DNA from: Paenibacillus dauci | GTDB taxonomy: Bacteria > Bacillota > Bacilli > Paenibacillales > Paenibacillaceae | DNA: 64,000 bases | Assembly: GCF_000971985.1 (NCBI RefSeq) | Contig: NZ_LAQQ01000001.1 | Location: forward strand, 558,001 to 622,000 | Direction: 5' to 3' | Shown: positions 1 through 6,898 of the stretch, piece after piece | How the letters are laid out: every line of letters starts with the position of its first letter | Position numbering within the stretch: position 1 is the stretch's first letter | The notes under the pieces: model-generated | Database searches by the model: none | Seen by the model: the letters and a program-made list of their open reading frames with translations, nothing else | What the model was told of the DNA's origin: nothing | Position numbers and translations under genes: made by a program

Positions 1-296
1 TTGCCCAGAATCTCATCCAGCTGTAGCAACTGGAATACCTCCATCACTTCTGGTTGTGTCTGCTCAATCCATACCTGGCGTTCCTGCTCTTGCAGATCTT
101 GCACCAGCTTGATCAACAGTCCAATACCCGATGAATCTACAAACTGTACAGCTCCCAGATTTAGGATAACGCTGGATGCTTCTGCGAGTTCCGGTTCCAG
201 CTGTTCCTCAAAAGTATCTCCGGCATCAATATCAATATCCCCTTCACAATAGACGGTGATCTGCTGCCCGGTTAATTCGAGACGATACGTAAACAT
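1..296 (-). CDS. STAS-domain anti-anti-sigma factor (partial, C-terminus off the window)
   Basis: The minus strand is open from an ATG at 296 to the window edge, giving 98 residues with no stop. The protein begins MFTYRLELTG and carries the SpoIIAA/RsbV-type signature DSSGIG at residues 54-59; Ser55 is the expected phosphorylation site. Family members bind an anti-sigma kinase when unphosphorylated and so free a sigma factor. The start has a GGGAGGG-type ribosome site and lies 1 base after the stop of the FapA-like gene, so it is the third gene of an operon that opens with a PP2C phosphatase, the enzyme class that reactivates STAS proteins. The target sigma factor or other partner is not visible. 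The family call is firm. Confidence 0.85.
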   Translation of the reverse strand, partial: MFTYRLELTGQQITVYCEGDIDIDAGDTFEEQLEPELAEASSVILNLGAVQFVDSSGIGLLIKLVQDLQEQERQVWIEQTQPEVMEVFQLLQLDEILG

Positions 297-297
297 G

Positions 298-2421
298 CTA
301 TTCCCTCCCTTTCCATACGATCTGATCATTACTATTCAGCCAAATCTCCAGATGCTCTACATCTTCCATACACTGATGAATCCGTTCCCCGATCTGAATT
401 GTTGTTCCTGCCAATATCCGAGCCGCTTTGATTCGTGCTTTGGCATCCACATGAAGCTTTGTCGTTCCTGTACCCGGAGAGCCAACTTCCTGCAGAACCA
501 TGCCCTCTGCTGCAAAATAAGTTCCCCCTCGCAGCGTTCCGGTTGATTCGAGTGTACCTTCACAATGCAAATGGGCATTATAGGCACCTTTTTCCACAAT
601 TACATCTCCGCCGCAGCGAACTGTACTGTTCTGAACAAAATGCAGTCTGGCAAAGTTACGCTCTACTACCGGAGCAGAAGCCAGAGTGTATAGATAGTTG
701 GTACGCCGAATAAAGCTCTCCAGATCTTCTGCTGTACGGAATGTACTATTCTCTTTATTCATAAACCCATTGCGAATTTCCTGAAAATATCGGGTCCATT
801 CTTCTTTTAATGCCGATTGATACTGCTCTTCCAGCCGAAGCAGACGTTCCAGCTGCTCCATCATCCATTTGAAACGTCCCTGAAATAGAACCTGGAACAA
901 TGGTGCCAGTCCAGTCTGATCCAAGTCATTGATTTTGAAGGCAGAGGCACTGCTCACTTGGTGAACAGCCTGTTTCATCAGTTCCACCTGCTCGCGTACA
1001 TAAATTAGCATCGGCGTCATCTGTCCGTAGAACAGCTGCAGCTGTCCCACAATGATACGGCTGCTGAGTACATTCGCATGGACAATCAGTGAATCGCCAG
1101 CCATAATCTGAGCCATATTAATATTCCCGCGAACGCGAATATTGCCTTCGGCTTCTACTTCCATCGTATCCTGTACAGCACCACTGATCTCGACATCACC
1201 GCGGAAATGAATATTGCCTGACGCCAGATTAACATCTCCGCTATGCATAAGCTTTGGAATCATGGAAAGTTTGACGTAATGTCCCTGCCGGGTCTGGCTG
1301 GGCATACCCGATTTGAGTGCGAATGCATCTCGTCCATCTTCGGACAGCTGTACATCTTTGCCTGGTATAATCTGAATGTCATGCACAACAGGTGCCAAAA
1401 TGAAATTACCGTAAATATCCCTGCCATCTATACCCGGTTGCGACGGTATAATAGTACCAATCCGTTCTCCTTCCAGAATAGAAGGAAACTCTCTGGTCTC
1501 CCGGTAATCAATCGTACCGTTCTCCCGCAGCTTTGGCTGCACTTTGCGGGCAGCTGCATCAGTCTGAAGCTCAAATATGCCATCTTGTCCATGTATAACA
1601 GGTTGTCCAGATGCAATAACAAATCGACCGGCTTTCTCCGCACGACATGCCAATTCGATCATGGAAGAATCCATGCCGAAGATAATTTCTTTGGCACGCA
1701 GCTGCTGATATATCTCTTGCGGATCAATAGCAGCCGGTTTCTTGTTCTGGGCAACACGCAGCATAAGCCGGGGATTGGGTTCTGTATCCATTAACGTACG
1801 TGTAATATGATAACCTGGCTCGATCTGCAGAGAAGCTTTCATTCCGTCATTATCGATATCCAACTGCCATGTGGAATCTTTGGATTCACCTGCAAGCCGG
1901 ATATCGATAACATCTTCGCCGCTTACTGCGGCCGATTGACCAGCTAGTAGTGCTGTCCCATTGATCAATATATCTCCACTTTTAAATGCATCAATCATGG
2001 GCAGGCTGGCTCCGTCTGGAATATGCATGGCAATCTGTCCCTCTGCGATCCATATCTTGCCCTCGTCTGCTATTGGAGTGGGTCCAAGAGAATCATGACC
2101 GGACTCTTCCGCTGGTAAAGTAACTACCGCTGTAGATTCGGCTGCTGTACTTTGACCCAGCACTCCTACTGCACGTCTGTCGGTTGAGATTACTGTAGCA
2201 GGAGTATTGACAGAAGAATATGGAGCTGCCATTTCTGGTATACCGATAGGAAGAAGGCTGACACGAACTACAGCTGGTCTGGCATTTAACCCGAGGAAGC
2301 CACGGCTCTCGTTATCGATGATCTCAATACTCACCTCTTTTTTACTGACTTCCAGCAGTGCCAGTGCCCGTTCTACTGCCTGTTCTACCGTTTTGCCCTT
2401 GGAAATCACACTTCGTTCCAT
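298..2421 (-). CDS. FapA/DUF342 family protein with N-terminal Jag-N domain
   Basis: A 707-residue cytoplasmic protein. The N-terminus, MERSVISKGKTVEQAVERAL, resembles the Jag-N domain. It is followed by a variable acidic linker, then the DUF342/FapA domain and a long beta-rich C-terminal half (repeated G-D-V/I units such as SGDVNLASGNIHFRGDVEIS) of the bactofilin-like or beta-helix type. The ATG at 2421 is preferred over upstream ATGs because GGAGGAG lies 6 bases before it and the phosphatase gene upstream stops at 2444. It sits between an RR-PP2C phosphatase and a STAS protein, so a scaffold or polar-organiser role in that signalling pathway is an inference. The molecular activity of the family is not well defined. 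Confidence 0.8.
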   Translation of the reverse strand: MERSVISKGKTVEQAVERALALLEVSKKEVSIEIIDNESRGFLGLNARPAVVRVSLLPIGIPEMAAPYSSVNTPATVISTDRRAVGVLGQSTAAESTAVVTLPAEESGHDSLGPTPIADEGKIWIAEGQIAMHIPDGASLPMIDAFKSGDILINGTALLAGQSAAVSGEDVIDIRLAGESKDSTWQLDIDNDGMKASLQIEPGYHITRTLMDTEPNPRLMLRVAQNKKPAAIDPQEIYQQLRAKEIIFGMDSSMIELACRAEKAGRFVIASGQPVIHGQDGIFELQTDAAARKVQPKLRENGTIDYRETREFPSILEGERIGTIIPSQPGIDGRDIYGNFILAPVVHDIQIIPGKDVQLSEDGRDAFALKSGMPSQTRQGHYVKLSMIPKLMHSGDVNLASGNIHFRGDVEISGAVQDTMEVEAEGNIRVRGNINMAQIMAGDSLIVHANVLSSRIIVGQLQLFYGQMTPMLIYVREQVELMKQAVHQVSSASAFKINDLDQTGLAPLFQVLFQGRFKWMMEQLERLLRLEEQYQSALKEEWTRYFQEIRNGFMNKENSTFRTAEDLESFIRRTNYLYTLASAPVVERNFARLHFVQNSTVRCGGDVIVEKGAYNAHLHCEGTLESTGTLRGGTYFAAEGMVLQEVGSPGTGTTKLHVDAKARIKAARILAGTTIQIGERIHQCMEDVEHLEIWLNSNDQIVWKGRE

Positions 2422-2443
2422 ATCCTTCTCCTCCATTCCTGTA

Positions 2444-3577
2444 TTACTCCAGTTCAATCGACAATATGCAAATATCATCATCACGCTGGCGATTCAGACG
2501 TTCCAGCTTGCCAACAAAGGCTTCATTATCCAGATAATGCAGACTTTGCGCATACTGCTCCAGCTTCTCAATGCCGGTATGGATAGACAGTCCCGGACGT
2601 TCTACCAATCCATCTGTGTAGAGTACAATTCGTGTAGGTGTATCGTATGTGACTGTAACCGTATCCAGTTTCATATCCTGCTTGATACCGATCGGTACGG
2701 TAGTACCACTCAGTTTGATAGGAGATCCATCCTGCATCAGCAGTAAGCCTGGTGGATGACCGGCATTGAAATATTCAATTTCCTGTTTGTTTCTATCAAT
2801 AAATAAGTAAATGGCTGTGAAATAGGCAGTACGCCTGCTTTTGCCAAACAGATGCCGCATCTGGCGATTAAGCTCTGCACATACTTCCCGTGGCTTGCGG
2901 TATAGTCCGACAATGCCATCGAGCAGCGAACGGATCGACATGCTGATTAGCGCAGCTGGGATGCCGTGCCCGGAGACATCGATCAACAGCACTCCATATT
3001 GGCCGGGATTGAACATTTTCCAGTAAAACATGTCGCCGGATACTTCGGATGACTGCATATACCAGCTGTGGATGTGAATTCCCGGTTCGGTCAGCGGCGG
3101 TGTCAGTACACTTCGCTGCAGATGTTTAGCCAGCTGCAAGTCAATCTGTACTTTCTCCTCCCAGGCTTTACGAGCGTCCATTTCTTTTTTGAGCTTTAGT
3201 GCGGATTGTACACGGGTTAACAGCTCATAGTCCGGTCCGCCTTTTTCGATAAAATCCATTCCCCCTGCACTGAAGGCTTCACGGAAATGAACACGATCCG
3301 CTGTAAGGAAAATGATCGGCAGATCCTGGTAAACAGCCAAACTTTTGATCATTGTGCAGGCTTCGATTCCATCAATATCCGGCATAACAATATCCAGCAG
3401 AATCAGGTCAACCGAAGCGGGCTTGCGCGGTGGCTGTCCATTATGAATCCCGAGAATGGTGTAGGCTTCCTGCGCCGAATAGGCCGACTGGATGTCTTCG
3501 TATCCTGCTGTCTGAAGTACATTTGTCAGATAAGCGATATTTAACCGGGAATCGTCTACAACCAGTATGCCGCTCAT
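2444..3577 (-). CDS. Response regulator-PP2C (SpoIIE/RsbU-type) serine phosphatase
   Basis: A 377-residue two-domain protein. Residues 1-120 are a CheY-like receiver with acidic pair D8/D9, phospho-acceptor D62 in LLDIVMPDIDG, Thr92 and Lys112. Residues about 140-377 are a PP2C/SpoIIE phosphatase with the metal-binding blocks SGDMFYW, LLIDVSGHGIPAAL, FNAGHPPG and LYTDGLVE. A phosphorelay input therefore probably controls dephosphorylation of a STAS protein, plausibly the one encoded two genes downstream. It heads a three-gene operon (phosphatase, FapA-like, STAS). The cognate histidine kinase is not adjacent. Confidence 0.92.
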   Translation of the reverse strand: MSGILVVDDSRLNIAYLTNVLQTAGYEDIQSAYSAQEAYTILGIHNGQPPRKPASVDLILLDIVMPDIDGIEACTMIKSLAVYQDLPIIFLTADRVHFREAFSAGGMDFIEKGGPDYELLTRVQSALKLKKEMDARKAWEEKVQIDLQLAKHLQRSVLTPPLTEPGIHIHSWYMQSSEVSGDMFYWKMFNPGQYGVLLIDVSGHGIPAALISMSIRSLLDGIVGLYRKPREVCAELNRQMRHLFGKSRRTAYFTAIYLFIDRNKQEIEYFNAGHPPGLLLMQDGSPIKLSGTTVPIGIKQDMKLDTVTVTYDTPTRIVLYTDGLVERPGLSIHTGIEKLEQYAQSLHYLDNEAFVGKLERLNRQRDDDICILSIELE

Positions 3578-3647
3578 AAGACCGCTCCCTTAAAGTCAGT
3601 ATATTTATTCATCGTCATAAAGTGGCTGTTATGTAATATAAAGTATA

Positions 3648-3690
3648 AAAAAGGCTGCAGCAGAATGTGATATTCTGCTGCAGCCTTTTT
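3648..3690. terminator. Bidirectional intrinsic terminator
   Basis: A 19-bp perfect stem (AAAAAGGCTGCAGCAGAAT and its complement) with a 5-base loop, giving a T-run on both strands. It separates the A+T-rich immunity cassettes upstream on the minus strand from the phosphatase operon. Confidence 0.9.
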
Positions 3691-3761
3691 GTTTTATGAA
3701 TTTTATAAATCGTATTTTAGAACAGTGAATAATTACACACTCTAGGTATATAATTTCATAT

Positions 3762-4173
3762 TTATTTTTTAATCAATGCCCATACTCCATAAGGATTATA
3801 AAATAAATCATCTTTTTCAAAACCTCCATATTCGCTATGCTTGAGTAAGAAATTAGAACAATCTTTATTGATACTAAATGTATCATTAGTATTTAATGCA
3901 GGTTTTTCTAAAATAGTGTACAACCCAAAATATTGCATAATAGATTGAACTTCTATTCCCTGCAAATTCAAACGCTTCAGCCATTTCATTATCACAAGTT
4001 TCAAAACGTAGTTTATAAAAATCATTATTTTCTTCCGAACAAATACTATCTTCTTTTAATTTATATTTCTTATCCTTTAAGAGGATCTCTTTAATATCTT
4101 TAAAATAATTCCATATCCTAGGGAGCAGATGACGATCAATGAAGTTTTCATTCTTTTTCTCTAATTTCCTCAT
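3762..4173 (-). pseudogene. Frameshifted small protein in the immunity array
   Basis: Two overlapping minus-strand reading frames appear to be one gene. The first (start 4173, beginning MRKLEKKNENF) runs in sense to EAFEFAG. The second takes over there as IEVQSIMQYFGLYTILEK and ends at the stop at 3762 with YGVWALIKK. Dropping one G from the GGG run near 3960 joins them into a protein of about 136 residues. I do not recognise the family. Position, size and A+T-richness match the neighbouring immunity genes, and its start overlaps the end of the Imm30-like gene, so it was probably an immunity protein or a remnant of one. A sequencing error is the main alternative to a true frameshift. Confidence 0.55.
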
Positions 4174-4594
4174 CTAATCTTTTCAAAAATTCGTGGACGG
4201 TCATACTAAAACGAGCAGGATTATCTTGTTCTATTGAGTAAAGTATATCTGCAAGTTGAAGTTTAACTTTCTTATCTTGATTCCCAATCAGATCAATCAG
4301 TCTAGCTTTATATTCTGAACTATTAAGAATACGTTTTACAAGTATTTCTATCCAATAAACTGAATGTACAGGCATATCAAATAAAAAATTCAGTAAAGAT
4401 TTTAAATATTCTTCCGCTTCAAAAGATTCTAGAAAGTGTACTAATCCAAACATTACTTCTTCTTCATCTGTATTTTCATCAAAAACTTTAAATAGATTTT
4501 TCAATTTAATATTTTGTTCATTATCTAATATTTCTAATAAGTCATCAAACTCTTCACATTCTTCTTGAGTTTTTAATAGTCTTATTTCATACAA
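4148..4594 (-). CDS. Imm30-like immunity protein
   Basis: A 148-residue acidic helical protein. The pattern L-FDENTDEEEVMFGLVHFLESF, followed later by YWIEILVKRILNS, resembles the Imm30 family of polymorphic-toxin immunity proteins. The open frame begins with TTG at 4594 and the ribosome site there is weak. A good GGAGGT lies about 30 bases further upstream, but the TTG it would serve is in another frame and soon stops. The start is therefore uncertain and a small lesion at the 5' end is possible. It would neutralise a toxin that is not encoded next to it. The family call rests on motif memory, not a profile search. Confidence 0.6.
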   Translation of the reverse strand: MYEIRLLKTQEECEEFDDLLEILDNEQNIKLKNLFKVFDENTDEEEVMFGLVHFLESFEAEEYLKSLLNFLFDMPVHSVYWIEILVKRILNSSEYKARLIDLIGNQDKKVKLQLADILYSIEQDNPARFSMTVHEFLKRLDEEIREKE

Positions 4595-5151
4595 ACAGTT
4601 TATATGAATATCGTTTGCAAAATAAATACCTCCACATAGACAATTAAAATCTGTAGTAATTCTTATATTATTCTACTTACTTATATAAAATGATGTATTT
4701 TTTTATTTTTGTATATATTTCAGAAAAAATATTTATTCTCATAAATTTTCTTTGTATTTTTCTCATAGTTGATAGATTTTCTTTAATCTTTATCTTTTAG
4801 AATTCCTATTCAGTTTGCATTATAATATTGATTGGATGACATATGCTAAATTCTCATACTGTCGCTACAGAACTGACATCATTTAAATTTTATAAGTATT
4901 TATATTTCCCTGATTAGCTAACAGGTCTTTTTAAAACGCTTTTTATCTATATTTTTGAAGATTTTTTAATTCTTCCATATCATTTTATTTCCTCGCTAAT
5001 TTTATGTTTATTAACATATTTTATTTATAATGTCCGACTCTAACAATTGTTTTATTCAAAAAGGTCAATCACGTCTATTAAGAAACATGATTGACCTTAT
5101 CTTCCAAACTCATTGAACTATTATTTATTTGAGTATTATAAAATAGTTCTG
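4595..5151. other. A+T-rich gene-free spacer
   Basis: About 550 bases of very A+T-rich DNA with no credible ORF on either strand. The only clear element is the terminator at 5061-5098. It may hold decayed cassette material, but nothing can be recognised by eye. Confidence 0.6.
5061..5098 (-). terminator. Intrinsic terminator after the SUKH-3 gene
   Basis: Arms AAGGTCAATCA and TGATTGACCTT enclose a 16-base loop. On the minus strand they are followed by TTTTTG. It lies 53 bases after the SUKH-3 stop codon. Confidence 0.8.
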
Positions 5152-5598
5152 CTATTCTATTTCTTCTGGCTTTCTAAATAAACAAAGAGTGTCTAATGCT
5201 TCGTAAATGTCATCTCCAAATTTAAATAATGAATATCCATTTTTCCCAAAAACTTTTCCTGATTTTGAGATAAACATTATTAAATTACCTCTGTATGCTT
5301 CTCCAATTACTACAAGCGGTTCTTTTGCTCGTTCCTCAAATTCCTCAAAGTCTTCTTTTTCATAATAATCCCTCATAACTTCTTCTGGAATAAAATGAAA
5401 GGTTTCCAGACTTCCATCTGGATGCTTAAATTTATATTCTACTCCACCAAATAGAGATAGTATATCAACTACCGGATCAAAAATTTGATATCCCATATTT
5501 TCTAAAAATTTTAACGTTTCAGTTAATTCAACTTTACTATTTGGATTCCATCCTGCTTGTAGCAGGATATCTCTTGTTTTATCTGATAAATTCCGCAT
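5152..5598 (-). CDS. SUKH-3-like immunity protein
   Basis: A 148-residue protein. The sequence layout, an early helix with GWNPNSKVELTETLKFLENMGY, a central LSLFGGVEYKF and a later VVIGEAYRGNLIMFISKSGKVFG, fits the SUKH-3 immunity family. The ATG at 5598 is chosen because AAGGAG lies 7 bases before it; the upstream in-frame ATG at 5604 is too close. It follows the deaminase-type toxin fragment by 27 bases, and SUKH proteins commonly guard nuclease and deaminase toxins, so the pair reads as a toxin-immunity cassette. Cytoplasmic. Confidence 0.72.
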   Translation of the reverse strand: MRNLSDKTRDILLQAGWNPNSKVELTETLKFLENMGYQIFDPVVDILSLFGGVEYKFKHPDGSLETFHFIPEEVMRDYYEKEDFEEFEERAKEPLVVIGEAYRGNLIMFISKSGKVFGKNGYSLFKFGDDIYEALDTLCLFRKPEEIE

Positions 5599-5625
5599 AA
5601 ACATTCTCCTTAGTCATTGAAAATT

Positions 5626-6129
5626 CTATTCACGAAAATCATTAATGAAATCAAAAAACGTTTTTTGACAATTTTTACACGAGGCTTTATATTTCCCATT
5701 ACTATTAACTGTACTTATTAATATGTCTTCTAACTTTGAACCTGCATGCAATAGTTGATTAACCGCTTGAATCTCAACACAGTTTTCAACATGCCAAATC
5801 TCGAAACTTTCGTCGTCCTTGTAAGGATTGTTAGGATCGTTTTTGGCCTTCATTCTTGTTTCCTGTGCTATTTTAACTAAATCATCATGCAATTCCATTA
5901 CACTTGGATTAAATTGTCCTTCTCTAGCTCCATTATAGCCAAATTGTATTTTAATTTCTTTATTGCTTAATGTAGTTATATCAACAGCAGCACTAATTAC
6001 ATCTGGTTTATATTTTCCTCCGCCATGTCCATTTTTATCTACAGGTTTTTTAATTTCATCATTTTTAAGGAAATTAACATGTTCATCTAAGATACAAATT
6101 TTATGTACAGCTGGCTTTTTTATGTTCAA
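5626..6129 (-). CDS. Orphan YwqJ-like deaminase toxin domain (no delivery domain)
   Basis: A 167-residue reading frame with the nucleic-acid-deaminase-like metal motif: Cys117-x-Glu119 in NCVEIQAVNQLLHAG and Cys151-x-x-Cys154 in ASCKNCQKTF. This matches the YwqJ-type toxin deaminases found at the C-termini of polymorphic toxins. There is no delivery domain and no convincing start: the frame opens at a TTG without a ribosome site, and an in-frame TAA lies just upstream. It also lies behind the terminator of the toxin operon. I read it as a silent, displaced toxin tip that would be expressed only after recombination onto a full-length toxin; weak TTG initiation cannot be excluded. Confidence 0.6.
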   Translation of the reverse strand: MNIKKPAVHKICILDEHVNFLKNDEIKKPVDKNGHGGGKYKPDVISAAVDITTLSNKEIKIQFGYNGAREGQFNPSVMELHDDLVKIAQETRMKAKNDPNNPYKDDESFEIWHVENCVEIQAVNQLLHAGSKLEDILISTVNSNGKYKASCKNCQKTFFDFINDFRE

Positions 6130-6167
6130 AGTTTACTGATTCATTAATTACAAGCTAATTATTTAAA

Positions 6168-6211
6168 AAAAATAGAGTATGTTTAACTATACTTAAACAT
6201 ACTCTATTTTT
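6168..6211. terminator. Strong intrinsic terminator ending the spike-toxin operon
   Basis: A perfect 19-bp A+T-rich stem (arm AAAAATAGAGTATGTTTAA) with a 6-base loop and T-runs on both strands. It lies between the AHH-toxin immunity gene and the orphan deaminase cassette. Confidence 0.88.
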
Positions 6212-6388
6212 AAAATTTATATCTACAAAGTAATTAATTCTAATTATTTTGTAGTAAATTAACAATGTTTCATGCTTTACTCGTTTTATAGATTGTAAAG
6301 AGCGCATATTTTTATGAATTTATTAGTAACTTTTAATTTTCCAATTAGTATAAATAGATTATATTTAATTATCCTTTTTACGTATTAA

Positions 6389-6898
6389 TCATCTTTCAAA
6401 TCCTTCATTAGGAATAAAAATTATAGGTTTTCCTTCAGGATATTGTCCTTCCCATCCACATGCCCATCCACCCGCTTGATAAATTTCAAAGATATATTCA
6501 TAAAAGCTTTCTTTCTGTCCATTTACCAAACGATTCAAGGCACATTTATACAGATCTGACTGTACTTCTTCATTTATATCCCAGAATTCCATAGGAAAAA
6601 ATTCTTCATTATAATTCTCTTCGTTCAAAAATATATCGTATAGTTCGTCTTCCATTATCTTCAGATCTTCGTTACGAGATATGATACTTAATATCTTAGA
6701 ACTTTCATTTGATTTAATATCTTGCCAGAGTACATCTACTGATTCTGAATTTTGAGACCATGCCAGATTTTTCGCTTTTTCAAAATCCTTAATTATCAAA
6801 CTACTTAACTTGCTTTTATTCTCATTACCAAATAAAAGATTATTATTTATAAAATCAATAACCTCTTGTACTAAAATGGTGTTTTCTCCATATTTCAT
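6389..6898 (-). CDS. Probable immunity protein for the AHH nuclease toxin
   Basis: A 169-residue acidic cytoplasmic protein of no family I can name. Its ATG overlaps the toxin stop (ATGA at 6895-6898), so translation is coupled to the toxin. That arrangement, the matched A+T-rich composition and the terminator behind it make an immunity role very likely, though inferred from context. Tryptophan- and acid-rich stretches (FFPMEFWDINEE, AGGWACGWEGQYPEG) are its most distinctive features. Confidence 0.7.
   Translation of the reverse strand: MKYGENTILVQEVIDFINNNLLFGNENKSKLSSLIIKDFEKAKNLAWSQNSESVDVLWQDIKSNESSKILSIISRNEDLKIMEDELYDIFLNEENYNEEFFPMEFWDINEEVQSDLYKCALNRLVNGQKESFYEYIFEIYQAGGWACGWEGQYPEGKPIIFIPNEGFER

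Noticed and set aside
1243-1794. 183-residue plus-strand reading frame opposite the FapA-like gene
   Set aside because: No ribosome site, no recognisable domain, and the opposite strand codes for a clear family protein.
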